64,000 nt of DNA from the NCBI RefSeq assembly GCF_001274535.1, contig NZ_CP012410.1, positions 1,585,126 to 1,649,125 of the forward strand, written 5' to 3'. Shown here in pieces: positions 37,001 to 45,050 of this stretch. This DNA comes from Leptotrichia sp. oral taxon 212. Lineage in GTDB: Bacteria > Fusobacteriota > Fusobacteriia > Fusobacteriales > Leptotrichiaceae. Within the stretch, counting starts at the first letter, position 1, and the number at the start of each line of letters is the position of its first letter. The notes beneath the pieces are model-generated. The model did not search any database. It was not told the origin of the DNA and worked only from the letters and a program-made list of their open reading frames with translations. A program made the translations under genes and the position numbers.

Positions 37001-38350
37001 TATAAACACAGAAAATTCATCTATTATTTCTTTCCCTTTTAATTTAATTGCTCCAATTTCAATTATTTTATCGTTATAAGGATCAAGCCCTGTTGTTTCT
37101 ATATCAAATACAACATAAACTTCTTCTTCTATCAGCTTATCAGATGGTTTCGTTATCATATCCTGCTCATCATCGACAACATAGGCTTCCATTCCAAAAA
37201 TTATTTTAAAATTTTCATTTGACTCCTTATATGCAAATGGAAAAGAATGCACTACTCCAAAATCTGTAACTGCAATTGCCTCATGTCCAAATTCCTTTGC
37301 CCTCTTTGCAAGATCCTTTGCAGAAACCACTCCGCTCATTTCACTCATGTTTGTATGGGCATGAAGCTCTATTCTTTTCTTTTCGGCATTGTCCTTTCTT
37401 TCTGTCATTTTAGGCTCTATCTTGTCAATTTTCTTTGCATTTATATAGTGTTCTCCGGTAAATCTGTCTATTTCAAATCTTCCTATTACTTTTACCCAGT
37501 CATTCAGACCTATTTTCAATTCTCCGGCATTTTTAAGAAAAATCCTGCAACCTATGGAATCTGTATAATCAGTAATTATGAAGTCACATTTTATATTTCC
37601 ATTTTTTGTTTCTGAAATATCTATATGAAAAATATGCCCTTCAAGTGCAACTTCCTCATTCAGGTTTAAGCTGTCAAGCACTTTGAATTCACTTGTTTTT
37701 CTGTCAGCCACTTTTTTTCTGTAATCACTATGTACTGTATTTCCTTTATTTCCATTCCATTTTTCCTTTGTTTCTTCCTTTGGAGGTTCAAATACAGGGA
37801 GCTCTTCCACTTTCACAGCTTTTTCCAGATTTCTCTTCTTTTCTTCTATCATTTTATGAATTTCTTCAAAATCTCCACTTGTAAATTCCAGATTGAAATT
37901 TTTTCCTGTAGTATTATATATTCTCTGTTTCAGTTCACTCAGTATATCAGAATTTCTTCCATGTTCTATCAGATGTTCTGACGGAAGTTTTATAAAGATA
38001 TTATCTTCAATATTATCCACTTCATAATTGGCAAAAATATACTGATGTCTTGCACTTTCAGATTTATAATTATCAATGATAAATCTTATAAAGCCATTTA
38101 TATCACTTTCAAGAGTTTCCGTTTCAACTGTTATTTTTATGCTGAGCTTAAGATCGGTACCAAAACTTTTGTGCATCAGCTTACGTAAATCAGCCAGTTC
38201 TTCATTTGCATTGTAATTATTAACTTTTACATGTATCTCTATTTCTTTCTTTTTTGAAAACAGGTTTACATGCTCTATTCTAAAACTTTTCATATCATAC
38301 TTTGCCGTAAAATCATTTGACGGCTTTAATTTTAAATACTTTGCTGACAT
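34040..38350 (-). CDS. polC: DNA polymerase III alpha subunit, PolC type
   Basis: 1436 residues. N-terminal domain, an OB fold (about 230-315, LEGHIFHIDISETKNG), PHP domain starting near 325 with RIELHAHTNMSEMSG and AIAVTDFGVVHS, DEDD proofreading exonuclease inserted in PHP (VVFDIETTGLDPYNDKIIE, later HHRAVDDAKATAEIF), zinc-binding CPNCKHTEF and CPECG, and the catalytic core with VPDIDLNFSG. PolC is the leading-strand replicase of Firmicutes and Fusobacteria. Its promoter lies just before the relic toxin-antitoxin locus. Confidence 0.97.
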   Translation of the reverse strand: MSAKYLKLKPSNDFTAKYDMKSFRIEHVNLFSKKKEIEIHVKVNNYNANEELADLRKLMHKSFGTDLKLSIKITVETETLESDINGFIRFIIDNYKSESARHQYIFANYEVDNIEDNIFIKLPSEHLIEHGRNSDILSELKQRIYNTTGKNFNLEFTSGDFEEIHKMIEEKKRNLEKAVKVEELPVFEPPKEETKEKWNGNKGNTVHSDYRKKVADRKTSEFKVLDSLNLNEEVALEGHIFHIDISETKNGNIKCDFIITDYTDSIGCRIFLKNAGELKIGLNDWVKVIGRFEIDRFTGEHYINAKKIDKIEPKMTERKDNAEKKRIELHAHTNMSEMSGVVSAKDLAKRAKEFGHEAIAVTDFGVVHSFPFAYKESNENFKIIFGMEAYVVDDEQDMITKPSDKLIEEEVYVVFDIETTGLDPYNDKIIEIGAIKLKGKEIIDEFSVFINPEMNIPEEITRLTNITDDMVKDADNIETVLPEFLKFCKDTTVVAHNAKFDVGFINQKAKNQGLEYSPSVIDTLHWARVLLHDQKRFGLKNIANYFNISLDNHHRAVDDAKATAEIFQKFLNMVLSKGILKLTEISRELETNIQNAETLNTMILVKNQEGLRDLYELVSRSHIEFFGNRKPRIPKSLLNEKRENLLIASSASAVFGNNGELANMFIRGSDLNDIEERAKFYDYIEIHPLTNYIDLEGTGDVESLDKIVEMNNYFYDLGKKLGKIVVATGDAHYLEEREAINRSVLILGSGMGRRIFSYDKRLFLRTTDEMLEEFSYLGEEKAYEVVVENTHKINDMIENVRPIPTGFYPPKIEGAEEEVRQMTYTKLNELYGKNVPEHLKERIEKELNSIIGNGFAVLYLIAQKLVKKSLDNGYLVGSRGSVGSSIVAYLMGITEVNGLYPHYRCPNCKHTEFMEFEGSGPDLPDKVCPECGTQYIKDGHAIPFEVFMGFDGDKVPDIDLNFSGEYQGEIHKYTEELFGSENVFRAGTIATLAEKNAFGYVKKYFEEVEGTPEISKRKAELTRIAKGCEGARKTTGQHPGGMIVVPADKSIYDFCPIQRPANDMNAESKTTHFDYHVMDEQLVKLDILGHDDPTTLRILQDLTGVDIYSIPLDDEKVMSLFSGTEALGVTPQDIDSKTGSSGIPEFGTSFVKQMLMDTKPKTFAELVRISGLSHGTDVWLNNAQEYVRQGIATLSEIITVRDDIMNYLIDNGLDKSVAFTIMEFVRKGQPTKNPEKWKEYSEIMKKHKVKQWYIDSCEKIKYMFPKGHAVAYVMMAVRIAYFKVYYPLEFYTAFLNRKAADFKMTAMFKSVDELKKAKRELDARGNLNAKEKQELFLYEILIEMHYRKIELMQIDIYKSEATHFTIEDGKIRMPLIAMDGLGEAVAVNVVNERKEGEFLSVEDLVKRTKLNKTVMDLLKTYNCVPELSATNQQTLF

Positions 38351-38399
38351 TTTATCTTTACCTTTGCTTTCTACATTTATTTTATGATTTTATTTTTAT

Positions 38400-38428
38400 A
38401 TTATACAATATCCAAAAAATTATTACAA
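38400..38428 (-). promoter_or_regulatory. Promoter of polC
   Basis: Minus strand TTGTAA (38423-38428), a 17-base spacer, TATAAT (38400-38405). Confidence 0.7.
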
Positions 38429-38438
38429 AAGTTTTTAT

Positions 38439-38594
38439 TTTAATATTCCTTTTGAAATTGGAAATCCACGCCCAAAACAGGAATTATTATCTGCTATTAA
38501 AGAAGCTGAAGAAATGGAAAAAAATCCTGAAATAGGGAAACGTTACTCTTCAGTAAAGGAAATGATAAAGGATATACTTGAAAATGAAGAATGA
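38439..38594 (+). pseudogene. RelB/DinJ-type antitoxin fragment
   Basis: A frame on the plus strand with no start reads IPFEIGNPRPKQELLSAI, then KEAEEMEKNPEIGKRYSSV and KEMIKDILENEE before the TGA at 38592-38594. This is the C-terminal, toxin-binding half of RelB/DinJ antitoxins. The ribbon-helix-helix DNA-binding half is missing and its place is taken by the polC promoter region. The overlap with the toxin start is preserved. Confidence 0.75.
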
Positions 38595-38709
38595 TGAAAT
38601 AATATATTCAATTCGTACAACCAATCAATTTCGTAAAAGTCTGAAACGTATGTCTAAGCGCGGATACAATTTCTTAACAAAAAAATACATAAATCAGAAT
38701 TCCTTCTAA
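38584..38709 (+). pseudogene. YafQ/RelE-type toxin fragment
   Basis: An ATG at 38584, overlapping the antitoxin stop, opens a 41-residue frame: KNDEIIYSIRTTNQFRKSLK then RMSKRGYNF. This matches the N-terminal helix of YafQ-type mRNA interferases (TTQFKKDLKLMKKRGYD in the family). After about residue 30 it becomes LTKKYINQNSF and stops, so the catalytic residues (His, Arg and His near the C-terminus) are gone. Confidence 0.75.
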
Positions 38710-39431
38710 TCTACATATTTTCTTAAAATTTCACATTCAGTTTGATTTTTCTCTTCTAAAACCTCTTTTAAGGATACATGGTATCCTTTCATCACTTCCA
38801 TCTCGATGCTTCCCATTTGGCACTTATTTCCCTCAGAAGCTGTAATAACTTCCATTTTTAATTCTTCATTTTTATCATTTTTTAGCGATAAATTTGATTT
38901 AAATATTTCAATTTTTTTGCTGTCTTTTTCCCATATATTACTTTCTATCTGATAAGCTAGCATTTTAAATAAATTTGTATTGTCTAGTAACCATTTTTTT
39001 ATTTTATCAGATTCTTTTAACTGTTTACCATTCACATTAAATTTTTCTGTATTTTCAATAATTTTTCTTATATTTTTCATTTCAATACAGTAATTTTTAA
39101 TTATTGAAATTTTATAAAAATTTTTATTTTTAAAATTTATACTAAAAAAAATGAAAAATATGAGTAACCCAATATCTAATATTTTTCTACTTAAAGTCAC
39201 ATTAGCATATTTATTTTTTAATCTAAATATGAGATACCTTAAAAAAATTATAAATATAGTAATATAAAGTAAACATATGAGAACTAAACCTAAAATACTT
39301 TTATCATCTACTTTTATTATCATATAAATTATATCGATAAACAGTATATCTCTTAAACTTTCTTTGAATATACTTTTTTCCTTATTTTCCTTTTCTACTA
39401 TTTTTTCATATTTTTTTGCATCGTAATTCAT
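38706..39431 (-). CDS. Membrane protein of unknown function
   Basis: 241 residues. Three hydrophobic segments: about 26-42 (LRDILFIDIIYMIIKV), 47-70 (LGLVLICLLYITIFIIFLRYLI) and 87-102 (LDIGLLIFFIFFSINF). The last 120 residues form a soluble Lys/Glu/Asn-rich domain with LLDNTNLFKMLAYQIESNIW. The start has AAGAGGATAAGTTT. No family recognised. It is very AT- and Lys-rich, unlike the enzymes around it, and lies beside the relic toxin-antitoxin locus, so it may be recently gained. Confidence 0.65.
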   Translation of the reverse strand: MNYDAKKYEKIVEKENKEKSIFKESLRDILFIDIIYMIIKVDDKSILGLVLICLLYITIFIIFLRYLIFRLKNKYANVTLSRKILDIGLLIFFIFFSINFKNKNFYKISIIKNYCIEMKNIRKIIENTEKFNVNGKQLKESDKIKKWLLDNTNLFKMLAYQIESNIWEKDSKKIEIFKSNLSLKNDKNEELKMEVITASEGNKCQMGSIEMEVMKGYHVSLKEVLEEKNQTECEILRKYVD

Positions 39432-39473
39432 AAACTTATCCTCTTATCATAATTTACAGTTAACATCAAAATA

Positions 39474-39529
39474 AAACAGGACTTTTGAAATTTTGGACTT
39501 CTATTATATCAATTTCTCAAGTCATGTTT
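39474..39529 (-). terminator. Terminator of the prdX-flavodoxin unit
   Basis: AAACAGGACTT (39474-39484) pairs with AAGTCATGTTT (39519-39529) with one mismatch; GAAATT/AATTTC pairs inside. It follows the editing-protein gene. Confidence 0.6.
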
Positions 39530-39560
39530 CCATAATGTTTATAATTTATATTCCCTCTTT

Positions 39561-40052
39561 TTAAATCTCAATCACATTCGCATCACATCCGATGCTTTCA
39601 AGATATTTTAATAAATCGGATGTTTTAATGAATATTGTTTTTTCATTTGTATTTGGATGAAAGCTCATACGTTCTTCATTTATTATTTCCTTATCTATAT
39701 ACACCTTTATGTCTTTTTCCTTATTATTTAGCAGACCAAATGGCGATACAGTTCCCGGTGGCAGCATCATTTTTTCATAAAGACTTTTTTCAGATGCCAT
39801 TTTTATCTGGTTTGCAGAAACTATTTCCTTAAACCTGAGCATATCCAGCCTTTTACTGTCATCCATAATAAGAAGATAAAACTCTGTCTTTTTCCTGTTT
39901 GTCAGAAACATTGTTTTTGTACGTACTCCTTCTATGCCTTCAATGAATTTATCTGCAAGTTCCATGGTTACTGCAGGTTCATGTTCCACAAGTTCAAAAG
40001 GAATGTCAAGTTCATCTAATTTTTCTTTTACTTCCAAAAACATATCCATCAT
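39561..40052 (-). CDS. Prolyl-tRNA editing protein (YbaK/PrdX family)
   Basis: 163 residues from the ATG at 40052, six bases after AGGAGGATGTA. YbaK/ProRS-associated editing fold: LDIPFELVEHEPAVTMELAD, EGVRTKTMFLTNRKK, then KMMLPPGTVSPFGLLNN (PGTVSPFGL is the family signature) and VYIDKEIINEERMSFHPNTN. These enzymes hydrolyse Ala-tRNA(Pro) or Cys-tRNA(Pro). It is stand-alone, not attached to ProRS. It lies 32 bases after the flavodoxin gene in the same run; the link looks positional. Confidence 0.85.
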   Translation of the reverse strand: MMDMFLEVKEKLDELDIPFELVEHEPAVTMELADKFIEGIEGVRTKTMFLTNRKKTEFYLLIMDDSKRLDMLRFKEIVSANQIKMASEKSLYEKMMLPPGTVSPFGLLNNKEKDIKVYIDKEIINEERMSFHPNTNEKTIFIKTSDLLKYLESIGCDANVIEI

Positions 40053-40084
40053 TACATCCTCCTCATACAATTATTTTATATGAT

Positions 40085-40591
40085 TTATTTTTCAAGCCAT
40101 TCTTTCAATAAATCTTCTGCTTTTTCAATTTCAGAACTGTCTATTGAAAGCCCTTTAGTAACGGTTGAATTTGGACAAAGTTTCTTTATATCTCTTACAC
40201 TTGTCCCAAGTCCGCTTCCACCATTTGTACATATTGGTTTTATTGTTTTTCCTTCAAAACCATATTCTTCAAGGAATGTAAAAACTACCATTGGCATTGT
40301 ATTGCAATAATTAGGATATGCCAAATAAATTGTATCATACTTTTCAGGTTCCTGAAGATATTCATCAAGTTCAGGTCTTGCATTATTATTAAAATCCCTC
40401 TCTGCTTCTTCTGCACATATTTTATAATTATCAGAATATTCCACAAGCTGTTTTATCTGAAAAACTTCCGCTCCAGTAATTTCCTGTAATTTTTCCGCAA
40501 CAATTTCCGTATTTCCTTTTTTTACTTCCTTAATTTCTCCATCAAAATAGTTCTGTCCTCTTCTAGAATAAAAAGCTATTAAATCTGCCAT
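40085..40591 (-). CDS. Flavodoxin-like protein
   Basis: 168 residues, long-chain flavodoxin fold. FYSRRGQNYFDG (phosphate loop, variant), GNTEIVAEKLQEITGAEVF, the FMN-binding loop region LAYPNYCNTMPMVVFTFLE and CTNGGSGLGTSV. It matches the Flavodoxin_4 group of electron carriers; a quinone- or nitro-reducing role is also possible. Ribosome binding site GGAGGTTTATCA. It is the first gene of the two-gene unit with the editing protein. Confidence 0.85.
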   Translation of the reverse strand: MADLIAFYSRRGQNYFDGEIKEVKKGNTEIVAEKLQEITGAEVFQIKQLVEYSDNYKICAEEAERDFNNNARPELDEYLQEPEKYDTIYLAYPNYCNTMPMVVFTFLEEYGFEGKTIKPICTNGGSGLGTSVRDIKKLCPNSTVTKGLSIDSSEIEKAEDLLKEWLEK

Positions 40592-40740
40592 TGATAAACC
40601 TCCAAAAATATTTTATTTATAAATTTTATTATTACTGTTATATTGTACCTTTTTAAAAGAAAAAAAACAAGTTTTAATAATATCTATAACAAATTTTTTC
40701 ACTATATTTACAAATAACAATAAAATTTTAACCAAAATAT

Positions 40741-40769
40741 TTACTCTTTCTCTAAAAATATGATATAAT
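40741..40769 (+). promoter_or_regulatory. Promoter of yebC
   Basis: Extended -10 TGATATAAT (40761-40769), with a poor -35 TTACTC at 40741-40746. Confidence 0.55.
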
Positions 40770-40798
40770 CAAAAATATAATTATGAATGGAGGATTTT

Positions 40799-41518
40799 AT
40801 GGGAAGACATGGTACAATAGCGGGACGTAAAGAAGCTCAGGATAAAAAGAGAGCCGCTTCTTTTACAAAGCTTGTCAGACTTATAACTGTTGCTGCAAGA
40901 GGTGGGGATAATCCTGAATTTAACGTTGCCCTGAAACATGCAATTGAAAAAGCTAAAGCAATTAATATGCCTAATGATAACATCAACAGAGCTATCAAGA
41001 AAGGAGCCGGAACAGACGGTTCAAATGCTTTTGAAACATTAAACTATGAAGGATACGGACCAGGAGGAGTTGCAATAATCGTTGAAGCACTGACTGATAA
41101 TAAAAATAGAACTGCCGCATCTGTAAAAACTGCTTTTGACAGAAATGGTGGAAATCTTGGTGTTTCCGGATCAGTTTCATACATGTTCGGAAGAAAGGGT
41201 GAAATTATTATTGAAAAAACATCTGATATAGATGAAGATGCATTAATGGAAGCTGCCCTTGAAGCAGGAATGGAAGATATGGAGACTTTAGATGACAGTT
41301 TCTACATTACTACAGAAACTGCAAACTTTGATGCTGTCGCTGACGCCTTAAGAGGAGCAGGATATACACTGCTTGAAGCGGATATTCAGTATCTACCATC
41401 TATTGAGGTGGAAACTCTTGGAGAAGATGATCTTCAGAAATTGGCAAAATTAATCGATGTACTTGAAAATGATGATGATGTTCAGAAAGTTCATCATAAT
41501 TTTGCAGGCGACCTTTAA
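40799..41518 (+). CDS. yebC: YebC/PmpR family protein (TACO1-type)
   Basis: 239 residues from the ATG at 40799 (GGAGGATTTT). Starts GRHGTIAGRKEAQDKKRAAS, followed by RAIKKGAG, EGYGPGGVAIIVEALTDN, ALTDNKNRTA and SVSYMFGRKGEI. Family members bind DNA or the ribosome and affect gene expression or polyproline translation. Single gene with its own promoter and a downstream hairpin. Confidence 0.95.
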   Translation: MGRHGTIAGRKEAQDKKRAASFTKLVRLITVAARGGDNPEFNVALKHAIEKAKAINMPNDNINRAIKKGAGTDGSNAFETLNYEGYGPGGVAIIVEALTDNKNRTAASVKTAFDRNGGNLGVSGSVSYMFGRKGEIIIEKTSDIDEDALMEAALEAGMEDMETLDDSFYITTETANFDAVADALRGAGYTLLEADIQYLPSIEVETLGEDDLQKLAKLIDVLENDDDVQKVHHNFAGDL

Positions 41519-41603
41519 TTCTAATAACCTATAATAGAATAATTTTAGCGAAATCAATTTATTTTAAAGAGTTTTCGCTATTTTTTATTTTGAAAAAAAA
41601 GAA

Positions 41604-41672
41604 GCTATCTCAAAAAAATTAAAAGCTAATATAAACTACATTTTACTTATATTTTTTCTGCTTTGAGATAGC
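41604..41672. terminator. Hairpin after yebC, shared by the converging lipoprotein gene
   Basis: GCTATCTCAAA (41604-41614) pairs with TTTGAGATAGC (41662-41672); inner TAATATAA/TTATATT pairing. Lies between converging genes. Confidence 0.65.
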
Positions 41673-41717
41673 AACTTTAAAATTTCTCAATTTTTAAAAC
41701 TTATAAATTATCCTTTA

Positions 41718-42734
41718 TTATCTGATACTTCTGTTATATTCTCCAACAAGTTCATTAAACTGTTTAATCATATTTTCAGGAGTTCCATTTGCATTTTCAA
41801 GGAAAAAACTGTTACTTAAAGTGTTCTGGTCTACTGCTTTTTTAGTTTCAATTCTTTCTATAAGATTTACAAGGGCTGCTTTGAAGTCATTTGTTTCATC
41901 CATGAAACTATTAAGCCCACTAACCTTTATTCCTGAATTATCTTTTATTCCTTCTTTTTCCAGATATTTTTGATCCCTTATAGCATTCTGATATTCAGAT
42001 GCAACTTTAATCAATTTTTCCTGTAAAGCCTTAAATTTAGATACATCTCCTGTTGTAACATTTGCACCGTTCAATTTCTGGTTTCTAATTTCAGCCAGCA
42101 CTTCTTCTGCAGTATTCATAATCATCATTCTGTTGTATGATATAATTCTTCCTTCTTTTTGATACATTTTAGCTTCTGATTCTTTCTGTTCAGCTACTTT
42201 TTTATCCATTGCAGTTCTGAAAGGAGCAACTGCCTGATCATATTTCTTTATAATTTCCAGAAACTTAGTATGGTATTCCTGTGCTTTTTTATAATTATCA
42301 CTTGTGTAATCTTTTCCATCAAAATATGCTTTCATATCCTGAGCAAGCGGTGACAGTTCTTCAAATATTGGAAGCAGTCCCTCTGCAGCTTTATCCAGTT
42401 CATTCCATTTTGGTTTAGCTTCAGTTGCTTTCTTTATTTTTTGAATAAGTGTAGGAATTTGATGAAGATTAATACTTACACTTCCTGACGGTTTCTGGAA
42501 CTGTGCTTCTGCTCCTGCATCTTCAAAATAATCTCCCGCACTTTTTTCAAAGCTCAATAATTCATTGTGAACTCCAACATAAAGATTGTATTTTTCAACT
42601 TCATTTACCTGTTTACTGCTGTTTCCTCCTTTATTATTTCCTAAATCCTTAAAAGGATCGTTCTTACTTCCTTTCTTACCACATGAAATTAATAATACCA
42701 GCATAGTCAGTATCACTAAAATTTTTCTCATCAT
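41718..42734 (-). CDS. DUF3829 lipoprotein (YiiG-like)
   Basis: 338 residues from the ATG at 42734 (AGAGGATTA). Signal peptide MRKILVILTMLVLLISC with lipobox LLISC, a Gly/Asn-rich linker, then an all-helical DUF3829 region: NEVEKYNLYVGVHNELLSFE, SGSVSINLHQIPTLI, ILGQEYHTKFLEIIKKYDQ-like repeats, RIISYNRMMIMNTAEEVLAE and the end NGTPENMIKQFNELVGEYN. YiiG-like lipoproteins are periplasmic with no known activity. Same strand as the preceding membrane protein, 49 bases apart. Confidence 0.85.
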   Translation of the reverse strand: MMRKILVILTMLVLLISCGKKGSKNDPFKDLGNNKGGNSSKQVNEVEKYNLYVGVHNELLSFEKSAGDYFEDAGAEAQFQKPSGSVSINLHQIPTLIQKIKKATEAKPKWNELDKAAEGLLPIFEELSPLAQDMKAYFDGKDYTSDNYKKAQEYHTKFLEIIKKYDQAVAPFRTAMDKKVAEQKESEAKMYQKEGRIISYNRMMIMNTAEEVLAEIRNQKLNGANVTTGDVSKFKALQEKLIKVASEYQNAIRDQKYLEKEGIKDNSGIKVSGLNSFMDETNDFKAALVNLIERIETKKAVDQNTLSNSFFLENANGTPENMIKQFNELVGEYNRSIR

Positions 42735-42783
42735 TAATCCTCTCTTTCTCAAATTTTATTTATAATTTATTTTGCTAATAAAC

Positions 42784-43338
42784 TTACTGTTTCTTATTCT
42801 TTATTTTTTGATATATCAGACATCCAACAGTTATAACTACAATTGCCGTTGCACCTGCCCAACCTAAATAAATATAACCTGATGTTGATTTATTCTCAAA
42901 TACTCCTGTCAGTGAATACTTAAATATTTCAAAAAGGGGAACTCCACTTCCGTTTTCCTGTTTCCATATATAATAAGTAAGACTTAATACTTCTGCAAAA
43001 TATGTTCCAAAAAGTCCAATTATTGGAACTATGATAATACCTGTTATTATTTCTATTTTAGAAAAAATAGTTTTTGATTTATAAAAATTACTTGTTCCTT
43101 TTTCAATTTCATTAATTTTTTCAGCATCTCCATATACTTCTGATTTCTTATCTTTTATCTTCATTATAGGAAAGCAATATCCTAAAAATGGAAAAGCAAA
43201 TATTCCTGCAAGTAAATAAACACTATATCTGTTAAGTACCGTAAATAAAAGATATGCCAATAATGCTACTATCAATCCTATAATTGCCCCTAAAATTCCT
43301 AAAAACAATGCTCCAATATTAGTTTTGTTTTCCTTCAT
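42784..43338 (-). CDS. Membrane protein of unknown function
   Basis: 184 residues with four predicted spans: about 8-30 (ALFLGILGAIIGLIVALLAY), 39-58 (YLLAGIFAFPFLGYCF), 96-115 (IITGIIIVPIIGLFGTYF) and 158-176 (WAGATAIVVITVGCLIY). A short soluble loop lies at 60-93. No family recognised. GAGGGAGAAAAAGT ribosome binding site. It lies between vsr and the DUF3829 lipoprotein gene, and 50 bases separate it from each, so it may be read with the lipoprotein. Confidence 0.65.
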   Translation of the reverse strand: MKENKTNIGALFLGILGAIIGLIVALLAYLLFTVLNRYSVYLLAGIFAFPFLGYCFPIMKIKDKKSEVYGDAEKINEIEKGTSNFYKSKTIFSKIEIITGIIIVPIIGLFGTYFAEVLSLTYYIWKQENGSGVPLFEIFKYSLTGVFENKSTSGYIYLGWAGATAIVVITVGCLIYQKIKNKKQ

Positions 43339-43390
43339 ACTTTTTCTCCCTCAAAATTCTATTTTATTTTTATTTGTTTTTTTGTATTTT

Positions 43391-43888
43391 TTACTTATAT
43401 TTTTCTTGGTATTTAGAAATTTTCATCTGAACAGAAATATCCTTTTCACAATAGTTAAATACTCTTTCAATTCTGTTTTTCAAAGTTTCAAGATATTTTT
43501 TTCTATAAATTTCATTTTTCTGCATTTCCCTTATTTCGCACTCCCAGATAGTTATGACACTTATATCCATTTCAAAAAGCTTTTCCCTGACTTCCATGTC
43601 TCTTTCTACATTTCTTCTAAATTTCTTTTCCCAAAATTCTTCATTTGTATGAGGAAATGTAGCTATTTTACAGTTTTCATGTCTATGCCAGAAACATCCG
43701 TTCACAAATATCGCCGTTTTATACTTTAAAATATAAATATCAGGTGTTCCTGGAAGCATGGAATAATTTATACGATATCTGTAACCCATTTTAAATAAAA
43801 GTTTTCTAATGTAAATCTCAAGTTTCGTATTTTTAGATTTTATCCTTGCCATATTCTGACTTCTTGTGAGAGGTTTTTTCTTTTTCAT
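43391..43888 (-). CDS. vsr: Very short patch repair endonuclease Vsr
   Basis: 165 residues. Vsr fold: SQNMARIKSKNTKLEIYIRK at the N-terminus, the catalytic aspartate in GTPDIYILKYK, zinc and DNA-binding FVNGCFWHRHENCK with FPHTNEEFWEKK, and VITIWECEIRE. Vsr nicks the strand at T:G mismatches that arise when 5-methylcytosine deaminates, so it fits the nearby cytosine methyltransferase. Starts seven bases after the DUF262 stop; no clear ribosome binding site, so it may rely on coupling. Confidence 0.93.
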   Translation of the reverse strand: MKKKKPLTRSQNMARIKSKNTKLEIYIRKLLFKMGYRYRINYSMLPGTPDIYILKYKTAIFVNGCFWHRHENCKIATFPHTNEEFWEKKFRRNVERDMEVREKLFEMDISVITIWECEIREMQKNEIYRKKYLETLKNRIERVFNYCEKDISVQMKISKYQEKYK

Positions 43889-43895
43889 ATTCTAA

Positions 43896-45050
43896 CTATT
43901 TACTTTCTAAATTTCTATCTTCTATTACTTTTTCTAGTTTGTGTTTTACATTTTTAAAATGATTTACAGAAATTCTTTTTTCTTGTGTTAATATTTTTTT
44001 TAAAATTTCAAATCTAATCATTCTGTTTTTATACTTATTAACTCCTTCTGAAGAAGCTAACTTATATTTTTTTAAATCATCAATAATTATTTTTTCTTTT
44101 TCATCTGTACTATTCAATTCAAACTCATTTTTAAAAAGACTATAACATTCAGTAAACAATTCAAATAAATTAGACATTTCAGAAGTAATTACTATATGTT
44201 GTTCTAAAAAATCTGACGTTACACAAAATAATGTGTACATCTGTATTTTTTTTTTAGTAAAATCATTTATCTTTGCCAATTTTCTTATTAATGTCATTGA
44301 TTCATAAACTTTTTCAGAATCTATTTTAGAATCTTTGTACTCTCTACTAAAATCTTTATACATTTGATTTAGCTTTTCAGAATTTTTATTAGATGTCTGA
44401 TCAACAATTCCTTCTCTTATTAATAACAAAATACTACTACAATACTCTATATCCTTCATTCTTCTTATATCACTCACATTAAAAATTTTATAATCTTTCC
44501 AAAAAACATCATTTGAAATTTTCTCAGCTGTTTTCCCAAAAGCACTTCCTAAACTTTTTCTTTTTTCTTGTTCAGTAAGTATATAATCTGTCAAATTTAG
44601 TCTTTGAAACATCTTTTTAACGTCTTCTATTTTAAATTTTCTATCTAAATTAACTATTGACATTTCATATGCCCAAATATTAGTTTTTACATCATCGTCT
44701 AAATCTTCAAAATATTTTCCTGAATATACTTTTTTTATATTTTCTTCTATTAAATATTTTTCTTCCAACTTATATTGTCCTGCTATAAATTCAGAAATTG
44801 CCTTTACTCTTTGCTGTCCATCTACAATATGTGTAATTGTTTTACCTGTTTCTGGATCTGTATTTGCATCCCATAAAAATATTTCAGGAATAATTAAATT
44901 TAAAAGTATTGTTTCAATAAGTCTAATATTATCTTTTATTCCCCAAACTGCTTTTCTTTGATAAGAATTATCTACAATTAATGTTCCATTTTTAAAATCA
45001 TTATAAATTTCAGATATTTTTCTGGTATTTCTAGAAAATTTATTTGACAT
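43896..45050 (-). CDS. DUF262 domain protein (GmrS-type N-terminal fold)
   Basis: 384 residues. The DUF262 signature is complete: DNSYQRKAVW (27-36) and IVDGQQRVKAI (75-85). This ParB/sulfiredoxin-like fold occurs in the type IV GmrSD nuclease and in SspE and BrxU, where DGQQR binds or hydrolyses nucleotide. The C-terminal 200 residues (KKFKLIRILAKINDF-like helices, EQHIVITSEMSNLFELF) are helical, and no HNH/DUF1524 nuclease motif is visible, so cutting may need a partner. It starts inside the NTase gene (11-base overlap), so the two are expressed together. Confidence 0.8.
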   Translation of the reverse strand: MSNKFSRNTRKISEIYNDFKNGTLIVDNSYQRKAVWGIKDNIRLIETILLNLIIPEIFLWDANTDPETGKTITHIVDGQQRVKAISEFIAGQYKLEEKYLIEENIKKVYSGKYFEDLDDDVKTNIWAYEMSIVNLDRKFKIEDVKKMFQRLNLTDYILTEQEKRKSLGSAFGKTAEKISNDVFWKDYKIFNVSDIRRMKDIEYCSSILLLIREGIVDQTSNKNSEKLNQMYKDFSREYKDSKIDSEKVYESMTLIRKLAKINDFTKKKIQMYTLFCVTSDFLEQHIVITSEMSNLFELFTECYSLFKNEFELNSTDEKEKIIIDDLKKYKLASSEGVNKYKNRMIRFEILKKILTQEKRISVNHFKNVKHKLEKVIEDRNLESK

